64,000 nt of DNA, from assembly GCF_003203515.1 (NCBI RefSeq), contig NZ_BGNG01000003.1:310001-374000 (forward strand). The letters are read 5' to 3'. The translations under genes and the position numbers were made by a program. This DNA is from Glaciecola sp. KUL10 (lineage in GTDB: Bacteria > Pseudomonadota > Gammaproteobacteria > Enterobacterales > Alteromonadaceae). Below the pieces are notes generated by a model. That model ran no database searches, was not told the DNA's origin, and saw nothing but the letters and a program-made list of their open reading frames with translations. Shown one piece after another: positions 9,356-19,096 of the stretch. How positions within the stretch are numbered: the stretch's first letter is position 1; each line of letters starts with the position of its first letter.

Positions 9356-10213
9356 CTACTTAAATTGTCGTTTAAGAGCTCGCAGTGCAATCCAATCAAA
9401 GTAAGTATTAACCCCTCTAAATCTTACTTTTAAAAGTGGTTCATAATGTTCATATAAGTCAGATATTCGGCCACTAAGCCAACTTAAACCTTTGTCACGA
9501 AAACACTCTGTTATTATCTTATTTTGAAAGAAGCGTTCGCTGTACCTAATTTTTCGTCGGTAGTAAAGCTTTAGGTCGTGGCTGTTAAAAATTGACAGTG
9601 TGCGATAGTCAAATTTTATATCCTTAGCGACATGAACCTTCTCTAAATCCCATTTTGAAAAAGGCTTTAAATCCCAAAAGGCTAAGGCACCAACTAGTCC
9701 ATCCTCTCCAATTGTACCTATCGGCAAATAAATGTTATGGCAGCGAACTCGCTTAATGAAATGATTTGTAAGCGCATAAAAGTTACCCGCCAATTGCCCC
9801 TCTTTTATCATCTCATGCGTTTGCTTGACTCTATTTTTTGTCGTTTCTTTAGGGGTACAGGCAATTCCATTTAACTTGCTCTCACGCAACTTTTCAAATT
9901 TACTCAATGCCAAATTAAATGCTGAATCTTCAACTGTACAATCTCCGTCCACAAAAAAATAATGCTCGGCTTCAATATTTATTTCATGTACGAAAACATT
10001 CCAGGCATTTGACTTATCCCCCACTTTAATATCAACAGGTACAACTGTATTGTGTATTTTAGAATAACGAGTAACGACATCAAATGTATTGTCAGTACAA
10101 CCATTAATTAAAACGAAAATTTTTCCCTGGAATTGCCTTGTTATACTATCAAGGCATGTTTCTATGTCGCGCTCTTCATTGTGAGCAAAAACGGCACAAA
10201 TGGCATGTTCCAT
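9356..10213 (-). CDS. Family 2 glycosyltransferase
   Basis: The protein has 285 residues. It starts with AICAVFAHNEERDIETCL, a GT2 opening, followed by LINGCTDNT (about 34-42) and a VDGDCTVED stretch (about 73-81) carrying the DXD-like acidic cluster. It is the only minus-strand gene between 0.6 and 14.9 kb, converging on the preceding GT2 gene with an 18-base gap, so it is its own transcription unit inside the plus-strand arm. Role: cytoplasmic addition of one sugar. The donor is unknown. Confidence 0.8.
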   Translation of the reverse strand: MEHAICAVFAHNEERDIETCLDSITRQFQGKIFVLINGCTDNTFDVVTRYSKIHNTVVPVDIKVGDKSNAWNVFVHEINIEAEHYFFVDGDCTVEDSAFNLALSKFEKLRESKLNGIACTPKETTKNRVKQTHEMIKEGQLAGNFYALTNHFIKRVRCHNIYLPIGTIGEDGLVGALAFWDLKPFSKWDLEKVHVAKDIKFDYRTLSIFNSHDLKLYYRRKIRYSERFFQNKIITECFRDKGLSWLSGRISDLYEHYEPLLKVRFRGVNTYFDWIALRALKRQFK

Positions 10214-10435
10214 TCCTGTAGCTTCCTATTTTTTACATGAGTTGATTTGTCACAAAGCGTTCTAATCACATGAACGCCTTGATTCTCACTAACACTAGAC
10301 GCTAATATACAATTTTTGTTGTCAGCGTGGTAAGGAATTTATGAATAGTTTTGCGATAGCAGTAACTTAACTTACTACCGTTGCTTAACACACACTTAAA
10401 TCACTAAAAGTGTGTGGCGCAGGAAACCAAATATT

Positions 10436-11389
10436 ATGCATGCAAAGCTACATATTATCGTGCCAACGTTCAATAATGAATCAACAATACTAGCTACAAT
10501 CGAGTCTCTCTTAAATCAAACATACAAAGACCTTTTTATTTGGATAATTAATGATGGCTCGACTGATAATACCCTGCTTGTCCTAGAGCAGTTTGAAAGC
10601 AATAAACGAGTAAAAGTAATCACAAAATCAAATGGTGGTGCCGGCGAGGCGAGAAACCTAGGTATTCAAAAGGCGAAGCAAAATGGTGCTGAGTACATTG
10701 GCTTTTGTGACGCTGATGATTTTGCGCACCCTCAAAAATTTGAAATCCAAATGTCAGTTATGTCTTCCAGTCCAAATACAGACGTTGTTGTGACGGGTGA
10801 AAAATACGTTGCTTCTAATTATGAGCCAAACTGCTTGCCTTTTTATGATGTCAATACAATTAAACACAACGTGATTTCGAATTTGTTTGAAATGCTATGT
10901 AACAAAAATTTCAACTACCACCCTGCATCATCGTTGATTCGAGCAAGATTATTTTCTGAGTCTGCGCGGTTTACAAACCATACATGTGGAGAAGATTACT
11001 GGCTGCATTTATATTTAGCAGCAAAAGACTCGGTATTCAGGAGAGTTGAGAATGAAATGTATTTTTCTAGGCAATTTGAGAACTCTCTTCAAAGATCACC
11101 CGGAGCTAGTTACTACGACGGTCTTGCTCGCTTTTCTGCAATTAACAAATTACTATCAGATGAATACAACATAACGAATGAAAGTAAAAGACTGGTTTTA
11201 CAAGAGGCTAACGACCGATTTCTAAGATGGCATGTTAGCGGTGCTCGAATAGTTTATCCTTACACTGGCTCATTAGTTGTATGCTTAAAGAACTTTAATA
11301 ATTTCAACTCTAAAACACTTGCACTTATAGAGTTGAGTAAATCAATCATTAATCCGATTGTTCGGATCGTAAAGCAATCTAGAATTTAA
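10436..11389 (+). CDS. Family 2 glycosyltransferase
   Basis: The protein has 317 residues from ATG 10436, chosen because AGGAAA lies nine bases upstream; a GTG at 10412 would add eight residues without a good ribosome site. The GT-A domain shows HIIVPTFNNESTILATI, INDGSTDNT and the DXD motif in GFCDADDFAHP. CGEDYWLHL supplies the acidic base region. It heads a second plus-strand group running to 14848 after a 222-base region divergent from the minus-strand GT2. The donor sugar is unknown. Confidence 0.85.
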   Translation: MHAKLHIIVPTFNNESTILATIESLLNQTYKDLFIWIINDGSTDNTLLVLEQFESNKRVKVITKSNGGAGEARNLGIQKAKQNGAEYIGFCDADDFAHPQKFEIQMSVMSSSPNTDVVVTGEKYVASNYEPNCLPFYDVNTIKHNVISNLFEMLCNKNFNYHPASSLIRARLFSESARFTNHTCGEDYWLHLYLAAKDSVFRRVENEMYFSRQFENSLQRSPGASYYDGLARFSAINKLLSDEYNITNESKRLVLQEANDRFLRWHVSGARIVYPYTGSLVVCLKNFNNFNSKTLALIELSKSIINPIVRIVKQSRI

Positions 11390-11415
11390 CTACAACATTT
11401 GACTGAAAAAAGAAT

Positions 11416-12297
11416 ATGAATATTGCGATATTATCGGTGTATTACGTACAAGCAAGAACACTTTGGGTTGCAAAAATGCAGCTTGACATGCTTCAGTTGT
11501 GCTCAAAAAAGTATAACATTACGCTTTATGCATCTATTACAGGCGGCAGAGAAATAGTAGAACCGCTGCTTGGACAATACTCATTTGTGAAGTTAATTGA
11601 AGACCACTCTACCGATTCAAACCCATCAAAGCAGCATGGCGACTCCCTTAAGATACTTTTAAACGCTGCGAAACAAAAGGAATATGATTATTTTGTAACC
11701 CTCGATATGGACGCATTTCCAATTAAAGAAAATTGGTTGGAGAATTTGAGTATTCTATTAAATGATAGGCAACCTGTTGCTGCCATTGATAGAGTTGAAA
11801 ATGGCGATTCAAGTCTAACTCATCCCAGCTTTTGTGTTTTAAAAAAGTCATTTGTACAAGAAAATAATTTGGATTTTTATCCTAACTCAACACATATCTC
11901 TGATTTGCATTTCCAACACTTTTTGCTAGATACCAATCAACGTATAGATACAGGAATAACCATTGCGTATCAATTGAGTAAAAACCGGCTCGATTGGGTG
12001 CGCTTGCAAAGGTCTAATAGTGCTAATATCCATTTTTTGATGGCTGGCATTTATGGTGATTCAATTTTTCACATGGGAGCTACCTCAAGGGAGCCCAAGT
12101 TTTACTACCAAATCTCAAATGATGCTATCATTAAGAGAATTTCTTGGTTAAAAAACCTTCCTTTTTTGTGGAAGCTTCACGATATTATTTATGATACGAG
12201 AGTGAAGTCCATTTCTAAAACTAACAAAATATGCATGTCGACAATTTCTAGCAAGCTAAAGCGTGATCCTATTTCATTTATTGATACATTGCGGTAG
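11416..12297 (+). CDS. Putative GT-A-fold glycosyltransferase
   Basis: The protein has 293 residues. It opens with NIAILSVYYVQARTLWVA and has a DYFVTLDMDAFPIKENWL segment (about 95-112) that looks like a GT-A DXD motif (Asp-Met-Asp) placed after a Rossmann half. The usual GT2 DDGS signature is weak or absent, so this is a divergent family. Its position between a GT2 and the flippase supports a role in glycan assembly. It could also be an inactive relative; I am moderately sure of the fold only. Confidence 0.55.
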   Translation: MNIAILSVYYVQARTLWVAKMQLDMLQLCSKKYNITLYASITGGREIVEPLLGQYSFVKLIEDHSTDSNPSKQHGDSLKILLNAAKQKEYDYFVTLDMDAFPIKENWLENLSILLNDRQPVAAIDRVENGDSSLTHPSFCVLKKSFVQENNLDFYPNSTHISDLHFQHFLLDTNQRIDTGITIAYQLSKNRLDWVRLQRSNSANIHFLMAGIYGDSIFHMGATSREPKFYYQISNDAIIKRISWLKNLPFLWKLHDIIYDTRVKSISKTNKICMSTISSKLKRDPISFIDTLR

Positions 12298-12428
12298 GAA
12301 AATACTGCTATATAATCGGCGAATAGCTCAAAATTCTTCCTTGTCTAAATAGCGTTCGAAAACAAGCACAAGCTCCCACATCAACCAAATAGTAAAATAA
12401 GGAAAAGAACCTAAAATGGATAAAACCA

Positions 12429-13952
12429 GTGAGTAAAACCAAGTCAAGGAACGCTTTATTCATCTCTGCCTACGCCATCAACTTAGTTTCAAAGTTTGCA
12501 ATAACTGCCCTAGGAACCATTAGTACCCTCATTTTAGTTAGGTACTTAAGCCCAAATGACTTTGGAATTGTTGCCATTGGTTTTTTAATTCTTGGCTTTT
12601 TTAATGTTTTGTCAGAATCTGGAGTTAAACGATACCTGATCTTACATAGCAACCCCAAAAAAGAAGATTACGACAGCGCTTGGACGCTACAGCTAATGCT
12701 ACGAAGCTCTGTCATTTTTATATTACTCCTGTCTTCATATTTCATTTCATTAAAACTAGAAAAACCAGATTTAGCCGTAGTCTTAATCTTTTTATGCATT
12801 AACGAATTTATCGTACAATTTTATAACATCGGTACCGTCAAGCTTGAAAAGAAGATTGATTATAACAAGACCAACCAAATTGCGGTTCTTGCTAAGGTTA
12901 TTTCAGCCATTGTCACTATAATTTGCGCCGTTACATTTCAAAACTATTACGCGCTAGTGATAGGAACCATCATTAATGGCGCGTTTTCTACTTGCTTAAG
13001 TTATATTTTGGTTGATTACAGACCTAGTTTTAATTTCAAAATCAAAAAGGAAATGTTTGCATTTTCATATAAAATGTTTATCCGTAATATAATCTCTTTT
13101 ACTCGTTCTCAACTAGACTTGTTATTAATAACCAAGCTCTTTGGTGATACTGGAGCAGGTAACTTTTCGGTTGCGAAACGTTTCGCGATTATGCCCATGG
13201 GAGAAGTTCTCCAACCTGCGATGGGGCCGATATTTTCTTATTTATCTCAGCTAAAAGAGAAACCAACAGAACTGGAAGCTAAAACATATCAATCGATATT
13301 TTTTATCTACATGATTCTAACACCATTTTTTGTTGGTCTAATGGCCATTTCTGAAAGTTTCACTACGGTTGTACTAGGTGAAAAGTGGATGTCATTGAGC
13401 GAGTATATTGGCTTACTCGGTTTCTTGATGTTTCCATTTGCAGTGCAACCAATATTTTTAATCTTATATGACGCAGCAAATAAAATATTTCTTTCTATGA
13501 TAATCGATCTTGTCAGTATTGTTTTATTAGTTGTTGGCTACATCACCCTTGATATTGTAGATATTTACACATTTGTGATTTTGAGAATTGGCGTTGGAGC
13601 CATCACACTGACCTTAAGTTATTTGATGATTTGTAGAATACTACCAATAGACATTATTAAGCTACTCACGGCGACGTTTCTACCTTGCTTATTATCGAGT
13701 GTAATTTTTGTCGGCTTGTTTGCTATACCAATTAGCAATGATAATATTTATTTACAATTCGGCTTAGAGGTGATGATCGGCGCTTCATTTTATGTAGTCA
13801 CTAGCGGCCTCCTGTTTTGGTCAATAGTACAGGTGAGCCCAGCAAGTTTTTCTGCTAGGTTACTTCCAAACAAAGCGCATGATTTACTTCTAAACTTTAA
13901 ACTTAGTCGTATCAGCAAGTTATTCAACAGTAAAAAGAGAGCTTCACGATAG
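12429..13952 (+). CDS. Wzx-type polysaccharide flippase (MOP/PST family)
   Basis: The 507-residue protein is strongly hydrophobic, with about 12-14 predicted membrane segments. The N-terminal stretch containing LVRYLSPNDFGIVAIGFLIL is the hallmark of oligosaccharide flippases (Polysacc_synt_3 type). It would move the undecaprenyl-linked repeat unit to the periplasmic face for polymerisation. The start is a GTG at 12429. A tiny in-frame-terminated ATG at 12416 runs out at 12434 and overlaps it, so the exact start is not secure. It lies between two glycosyltransferase genes and is the only flippase in the window. Confidence 0.85.
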   Translation: MSKTKSRNALFISAYAINLVSKFAITALGTISTLILVRYLSPNDFGIVAIGFLILGFFNVLSESGVKRYLILHSNPKKEDYDSAWTLQLMLRSSVIFILLLSSYFISLKLEKPDLAVVLIFLCINEFIVQFYNIGTVKLEKKIDYNKTNQIAVLAKVISAIVTIICAVTFQNYYALVIGTIINGAFSTCLSYILVDYRPSFNFKIKKEMFAFSYKMFIRNIISFTRSQLDLLLITKLFGDTGAGNFSVAKRFAIMPMGEVLQPAMGPIFSYLSQLKEKPTELEAKTYQSIFFIYMILTPFFVGLMAISESFTTVVLGEKWMSLSEYIGLLGFLMFPFAVQPIFLILYDAANKIFLSMIIDLVSIVLLVVGYITLDIVDIYTFVILRIGVGAITLTLSYLMICRILPIDIIKLLTATFLPCLLSSVIFVGLFAIPISNDNIYLQFGLEVMIGASFYVVTSGLLFWSIVQVSPASFSARLLPNKAHDLLLNFKLSRISKLFNSKKRASR

Positions 13953-13960
13953 GAATTAGA

Positions 13961-14848
13961 ATGCGAATATATGGCTTCATGCTAGTAAAAAACGAAGTTG
14001 ATATACTTCAAAATACTCTTGAGTCTCTACTAAAGTTTGGTTCTTTTGAGCACGTTTACATTTTTGATAACGGTTCAACTGATGGCACATATGAATTAGC
14101 TAAAAGTCTCGAATCGTCGATGGTCTCTGTCAACAAATTGGAAAAGCCTTTTTCTGACAACTTAAAATACGAAACGGTATATGAATTTTCAAAGTGCTTT
14201 GAAACCGGAGATTGGTTTGCCATTCTAGACGCTGATGAGCTGTATGCTGAGCCTTTACTTCCTATTATTGAAAGCGCGATTCAACATGGTAGTAATATGA
14301 TTGCGACCAAATCTGCGCAATTTTACTTCTCAGACAACGAAGAATCATTTGCTTTTAATCCCAAACTTCCAGCCACGCAGCAGCGCAATTACTATTTAAT
14401 CAACTATGGAGAGCCAAGAGTTTTTCGGTTTGAGCATAAAAAACGTCTTTCAGCAGATTACGTCAAATCAAACCCACCTTATTTAAAGCAAGCAGAGCAA
14501 TTATTAGCGGTTATGCACTTTCAGTTTCGCTCTGCCGAACAAACCCAGTTACGAATAGATACAAGGATAAAAAACAATAAACATTCAGGAAATTGGGGAC
14601 ATATAACAGGCAAGAATTGGAGGTCGTATATAGTAGATAGCAAATATCTTCATAAATATGATGGAAGCCTACAAGAGGGCTTACCTGATAATGTAAACCT
14701 TTTTAGAGTTCGCAACAACGCTGCTTATAGCTATTCAAACCTTAAGTGGATGGAGCAGCATAATTATTTGAAGGGCGCCAACGCTAGAATCTTTATAGCT
14801 AATCGTTTTGAGAAACTAATTAGGAAGCTTTGGAGTATTTTAGTGTAA
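13961..14848 (+). CDS. Family 2-like glycosyltransferase
   Basis: The protein has 295 residues of the Glyco_tranf_2_4 type. It has GFMLVKNEVDILQNTLES at the start, FDNGSTDGTYE (about 32-42) and AILDADELY (about 87-95), where DAD is the metal-binding motif. The C-terminal half has HFQFRS (about 180-185), seen in this subfamily. It ends the second plus-strand group eight bases after the flippase and faces the long minus-strand operon. The sugar donor is not identifiable. Confidence 0.8.
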   Translation: MRIYGFMLVKNEVDILQNTLESLLKFGSFEHVYIFDNGSTDGTYELAKSLESSMVSVNKLEKPFSDNLKYETVYEFSKCFETGDWFAILDADELYAEPLLPIIESAIQHGSNMIATKSAQFYFSDNEESFAFNPKLPATQQRNYYLINYGEPRVFRFEHKKRLSADYVKSNPPYLKQAEQLLAVMHFQFRSAEQTQLRIDTRIKNNKHSGNWGHITGKNWRSYIVDSKYLHKYDGSLQEGLPDNVNLFRVRNNAAYSYSNLKWMEQHNYLKGANARIFIANRFEKLIRKLWSILV

Positions 14849-14857
14849 TTAATTAAG

Positions 14858-14894
14858 GGCAGTGAGACTTCTAATGAGTCACACTCTCATTGCC
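14858..14894. terminator. Inverted repeat between convergent operon ends
   Basis: GGCAGTGAGA (14858-14867) pairs with TCTCATTGCC (14885-14894) with one G-T wobble and a 17-base loop. It sits between the stop of the plus-strand GT2 gene and the stop of the minus-strand WbsX gene. No long T tract follows, so it is only a candidate bidirectional terminator. Confidence 0.35.
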
Positions 14895-14962
14895 GCAAAA
14901 GTGTTGCGCAACTAAAGTATTTTTGTAGTGATGAGCACTTTGTAACTGTGTAAGGCTAATCT

Positions 14963-16045
14963 CTACTTTTTATTTTTAACAATAGAATTGATTGCTTCTA
15001 GAACACTTAAATGATTTTTATCGTCTGGTTCTAAATAGGTACCTTCTGCCCATTCATTCCAAGCGTTAATAAAAATGTACTCCGCCTCGTATTCATTTCT
15101 GGCCTTCGACAGTTTGATATCAAAATATTTAGAGAACTTTCGTACAGAACCACCCAATAAAATTGTTGCATTATTTGCTTTTCTAGCAGAGTTATCCCAA
15201 TCGATAAAAGCACCTGGGAACGTCTTTTTGTCCCCTCTCGGCTTTTTATCTATTATCTTTCTCCAAATTGAATCATAGCTAAGGAGGTTGGGTTTAGACT
15301 TAGGAAAAAACAGCTTGAGTATACTCCCAACGCCTCGATTGAAGACTGATTTCTCCCAACGTATTGTATTCATAGGTTCAAACTCTATCACGGCACTCGT
15401 TTCGTTTGAACAAGGGCGGTTTTGATAGGTATTCATCATTTCAATAAAATAAATTCCTTTTAAACCATATTTTTCAATCGCTTGTTTGTTCATGTATTCT
15501 AGCATTATGTCACAGTTGGGAATTGTAGAGGTGCTATACACTGTGAATATCGGTTTACTCTCGAGTTTTGTATATCTTGGGTCTAAAAAAAATGGCATGA
15601 GATATTCGAGGTGAGCATCCCATTCATCATAACTACCATAATTCTGTTCAATCAACACATCTTTGTCACCACCAGTCCACGCTCTTGTCCAAGGTTCGTT
15701 TGCCCAACAAAAACTAAATGGCATATCTATATCAGGATTTGATAATAGAAGCTCAGCGGGCTTTTCGAGTAAAAGCTTTCCATTAAACCAGTAGTGATAA
15801 AAACAAAAACCAGAGACCCCATAATTTTTTGCCAAAGAAGCTTGCCAGCGCAAAGTTTCAGGCTCAAGCAAATTATAAAAATTATTGTTTAGAGGAGTTC
15901 TAGGTTGATGATGCTTGGGAAATAATCGTTTTGCTTTTGTTGTATTTGTCCACTCTGTAAACCCCTCTCCCCACCACTTGTCATTTTCTGGAATACTATG
16001 GAATTGAGGTAAGTAAAAAGCGATTATTTGTGTATCTTTTTTCAT
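14963..16045 (-). CDS. WbsX/GH99-like glycan-processing protein
   Basis: The protein has 360 residues from ATG 16045; a TTG at 16057 overlapping the upstream stop would add four. The N-terminus (IIAFYLPQFHSIPENDKWWGEGFTEW in outline, about 8-33), the FCFYHYWFNGK motif (about 85-95), ANEPWTRAW (about 121-129) and the C-terminal NAWNEWAEGTYLEP motif are hallmarks of the Glyco_tran_WbsX family, whose fold relates to GH99 endo-mannosidases. Members occur in O-antigen and capsule loci. It may be a transferase or a hydrolase. It is the last gene of the 20-kb minus-strand operon. Confidence 0.85.
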   Translation of the reverse strand: MKKDTQIIAFYLPQFHSIPENDKWWGEGFTEWTNTTKAKRLFPKHHQPRTPLNNNFYNLLEPETLRWQASLAKNYGVSGFCFYHYWFNGKLLLEKPAELLLSNPDIDMPFSFCWANEPWTRAWTGGDKDVLIEQNYGSYDEWDAHLEYLMPFFLDPRYTKLESKPIFTVYSTSTIPNCDIMLEYMNKQAIEKYGLKGIYFIEMMNTYQNRPCSNETSAVIEFEPMNTIRWEKSVFNRGVGSILKLFFPKSKPNLLSYDSIWRKIIDKKPRGDKKTFPGAFIDWDNSARKANNATILLGGSVRKFSKYFDIKLSKARNEYEAEYIFINAWNEWAEGTYLEPDDKNHLSVLEAINSIVKNKK

Positions 16046-16053
16046 AATGAGTT

Positions 16054-16734
16054 TCAACTTTGACTATCGATATTTTTAGGTAAGGAGATACGAAAACCAA
16101 TCTGTTTATATTTAACCTCATTGTAATAACCAAAGCTCAAAACAATAGAGAGAAAAGCAAGAATTTTCGATAGAAAACGGTTATTCGAATTAAAAAGACT
16201 ATTGATTCCTTCAAACTTTTCGATCTTAAATTGATGTTCCTTTAATGTTCGAAACAACGATTTAAAAGTAAAAAACCTCAGATGCGTACGATCCAAAACA
16301 CCACTGTTCTCATATTGCCAATCTTTTAAAGCTACGAGCTTCATGTAGCTATTAAAATACATTACATTAGGGATTGAACCGATGAGACATCCATTTGGTT
16401 TAATTTTCTTCTTGATATCATCAAAAAATTGATCGTGATCTACCATGTGCTCAATGACATCATTACAAACTACCAAATCAAAATACTGGTTCGGTAGGCT
16501 TTCATTAAAATCGTCATAAAAACCACAAAAAACGTGGTCATACTTTGATCTTGCTCGCAACGCTGACTTTTCATTAGGTTCAATTCCCCACTTTTCTGCA
16601 TTAGTTAAGAAAAGTGCACCGAATGCTCCTTCACCACAGCCTATTTCTAATACGGTTGCTACCTTATCAGGAATGAAAGAGTTCATTTCAATTCTTTCTG
16701 AACTTCGGTACAAGGGATCTTGGTTATCTTCCAT
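16054..16734 (-). CDS. Class I SAM-dependent methyltransferase
   Basis: The protein has 226 residues. The SAM-binding motif I is VLEIGCGEGAFGALF (about 28-42), motif II is a Glu-containing GIEPN (about 54-58) and motif IV is FDLVVCNDVIEHM (about 84-96). This is the Methyltransf_11/23 type often found in O-antigen loci, where it methylates a sugar hydroxyl or a lipid-linked glycan. A hydrophobic stretch near the C-terminus (about 185-205) could attach it to the membrane. It lies 35 bases after the GT2 upstream and overlaps the possible TTG start of the WbsX gene. Confidence 0.8.
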   Translation of the reverse strand: MEDNQDPLYRSSERIEMNSFIPDKVATVLEIGCGEGAFGALFLTNAEKWGIEPNEKSALRARSKYDHVFCGFYDDFNESLPNQYFDLVVCNDVIEHMVDHDQFFDDIKKKIKPNGCLIGSIPNVMYFNSYMKLVALKDWQYENSGVLDRTHLRFFTFKSLFRTLKEHQFKIEKFEGINSLFNSNNRFLSKILAFLSIVLSFGYYNEVKYKQIGFRISLPKNIDSQS

Positions 16735-16769
16735 AATTTACTCTCTTATCTTCTTCTGCTTTCTCAAGG

Positions 16770-17621
16770 CTAATTGGCTTTGGGACGAAAAAAGATTTTC
16801 GAAAAAACATCAATATTAAGTTTCAAAAATAGAAAATCATTAATCAAACACTTCAATTTCAATATATACCACAAGCCCCATTTTTGAGAGAACACTGTAT
16901 ATCCATCGATCATTTTTGGGTTTTCGAATAGCCAAGTGTGCTGTTTACTTCTTAGGTACCAAGGTAATTTATCTCTGGACAAATTATGTGAAGCAAGTGT
17001 AACTTTTTTAGAAACCTTTTTGTGCTCTAAATGAGTAACGTGTGAATCAAAGGCTAGCGCATGTTTGATAGAATGAGCTCGCAAGGTCATCGCGTAATCA
17101 TTGTCCGCAAAATAAAAGTCAAAACGCTCGTCTAATGGATAAATCTTTTTCATAGCTGCACTGTTTACTAAAATACACCAGCCGGACAAGGCTTGTCTCG
17201 GCGTGTATCCCATCAGGAGTGATTTATTTGGATACTTATCCTTCAAGTAATTTTGACTATTACACGATTCACAGGATGGGCTCCAGCTATGAATTGATGG
17301 GTTTGCTCTAACTAGACCAAACAAGTTCTCCATCCAACCTTTGTTAAACAGTACGTCATTGTTACACAATAAATACCAATCTGCGTCTATTACTTTTATA
17401 GCTAAATTCAAAAACTTATTAAAATTAAAAGGGCTTTGGGGGCATAGTAATTTTGTCACCCCTTCGTAAAAATACTCCGAGTTTTGATTACTCTCAACGA
17501 CAACGATACTCAACTCAAACTCAGCAGAGCAAGTTTCTTTCAAACTATTTACAGCCTCTTGCGTCATGGTATGAATGTCATCATTAACTGTATTTGTTAA
17601 GAACACACAAGAAATTTTCAC
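16770..17621 (-). CDS. Family 2 glycosyltransferase
   Basis: From a GTG at 17621 with AAAGGG nine bases upstream, the protein begins KISCVFLTNTVNDD and has 283 residues. A TTG at 17690 would extend it by 23 residues into the preceding gene and has no better site. The GT-A pattern is present: VVVESN (about 38-43), LLCNNDVLFNKGW (about 80-92, Asn-Asn-Asp in place of DXD) and DFYFADNDYAMTLRAH (about 168-183). It would add a sugar to the repeat unit. Donor unknown. Confidence 0.75.
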   Translation of the reverse strand: MKISCVFLTNTVNDDIHTMTQEAVNSLKETCSAEFELSIVVVESNQNSEYFYEGVTKLLCPQSPFNFNKFLNLAIKVIDADWYLLCNNDVLFNKGWMENLFGLVRANPSIHSWSPSCESCNSQNYLKDKYPNKSLLMGYTPRQALSGWCILVNSAAMKKIYPLDERFDFYFADNDYAMTLRAHSIKHALAFDSHVTHLEHKKVSKKVTLASHNLSRDKLPWYLRSKQHTWLFENPKMIDGYTVFSQKWGLWYILKLKCLINDFLFLKLNIDVFSKIFFRPKAN

Positions 17622-17686
17622 TATTTTAGACCCTTTAATTCCGCTATAAGGTGAAGGGAGCGTATCTATGCAGTTTGAAGATAAAC

Positions 17687-19096
17687 TCAAAATTCATAGT
17701 TAAACATCTCTATATCTTTATGGTAAATATGCAAAACTTTATCTCTCGCGTCAGGCGAGTATGCCAGTCGATAACTCCCTTTATTTGAAGCATTCACCTT
17801 CTTGAGTGTACAGTCTATATTTAATTTATTACAGACTGTTTGAAAATCATCATTCAAAGTTTCAAACCGTCCCACATAAGTAACGCCCAAATTACCCTCA
17901 GCATCTACCAAAAATTTATATTGAGGTATAAAGTGCATAAACTCTTGAATTACGCCTTGCTGCAGACCGTTTAACACAAAGTCCTCAAAGCCATTAAATT
18001 GTTTGACGTATTTATCAAAGAAAACTCTATCAACACCGTTTAAGTTCTCACCAGACAAATATTGGTAAGCAGAATAAACTCGATCCCAAGGATTTCGAAC
18101 GAAAGCAAATGAAAAGGCTCTTTTTGAAAATGCATAATCACGTTTCAAATACCAAGTATATGGAACATGACCAAAGACTTCCTCAAAGCCACTCTGTACC
18201 ATACTGCTCCCTGCCGTTCTCGGTACGTGAATAAAAATAATTTTCTTTTCAATTATAGTTTGAGGAATATTAAGTCTTATTACGCTTCGTTTAACATCTA
18301 ACCATGTTTTGATAAAATCTTTTTTATCACGCAGGTAAGTATACAACCAGTGCGATTTAACTCTGTTCTGCCTCACACTTAATTCCACTTCAGAATAATC
18401 AAAAAACGTATCTTTTAAAAAAGCTTGCGTGATTTCGTTTTGCTCTGCACTCCACTTCGCTTTAAAGACCTTGGCACCTTGTACTAGTTTTTCAGTTCTT
18501 TTCTTACCAATAGTAGAGCCGCATAGATGCTCGATTTTATCAGTATTTCTGGCTTGACCAAGCTTAAACCCAAGTAGTAAGGCCCTTAGACAATAATCAT
18601 CGTCACTATAGTAACCATTGGAAAAAGATGGGTCTAAAAGACCTATTGCCTTTGCTGTTTCTCTGCTAAACAACGCGCAAGAAAACTCAAGCCGTTTAAC
18701 TAACTGATACTCACTTCGTCCCTCTGGCATTTCGCTAGGACCAAAATAACCAACAATTTCAACTTTAGAAAGAAGTTGATTTAACCGATGCAACCACTTC
18801 CCGTTAACATACACATCATTATTAAATAATAAAATACTATCGCAATCATCTTGACTAATAGCAAAAGATAAGCCCTTATTGGTAGAGTCTAAATAACCTT
18901 GATTGCTATTATTTTCTATTAGAATGTACGAAGTCTTTGACCTTAAATAATCACTTGTTTCATTGTCACTTCCATCATTGACACAGACTACTTTAAAAAG
19001 GGGATTTTGCTGTCTATATTTATCAAGCGCATCAAAACACCTCTGAGTAGTTTCTAAATTGTTGAAAACGGGAATAATAATATAAATATATGCCAT
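17687..19096 (-). CDS. Glycosyltransferase family 2 fused to a carbohydrate sulfotransferase
   Basis: The 469-residue protein has two enzymes in one chain. Residues 1-230 are a GT2 domain: IYIIIPVFNN, VNDGSDNET (39-47) and LLFNNDVYV (89-97). Residues 285-465 are a Sulfotransfer_2-type domain: the 5' phosphosulfate loop lies at HVPRTAGSS (290-298) and the 3' phosphate motif at FVRNPWDRVYSAY (332-344). The second domain would transfer sulfate from PAPS to a sugar. The fusion implies that a sugar is added and sulfated together, in the cytoplasm. Its start overlaps the stop of the upstream gene by one base. A sulfated glycan fits a marine habitat. Confidence 0.85.
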   Translation of the reverse strand: MAYIYIIIPVFNNLETTQRCFDALDKYRQQNPLFKVVCVNDGSDNETSDYLRSKTSYILIENNSNQGYLDSTNKGLSFAISQDDCDSILLFNNDVYVNGKWLHRLNQLLSKVEIVGYFGPSEMPEGRSEYQLVKRLEFSCALFSRETAKAIGLLDPSFSNGYYSDDDYCLRALLLGFKLGQARNTDKIEHLCGSTIGKKRTEKLVQGAKVFKAKWSAEQNEITQAFLKDTFFDYSEVELSVRQNRVKSHWLYTYLRDKKDFIKTWLDVKRSVIRLNIPQTIIEKKIIFIHVPRTAGSSMVQSGFEEVFGHVPYTWYLKRDYAFSKRAFSFAFVRNPWDRVYSAYQYLSGENLNGVDRVFFDKYVKQFNGFEDFVLNGLQQGVIQEFMHFIPQYKFLVDAEGNLGVTYVGRFETLNDDFQTVCNKLNIDCTLKKVNASNKGSYRLAYSPDARDKVLHIYHKDIEMFNYEF

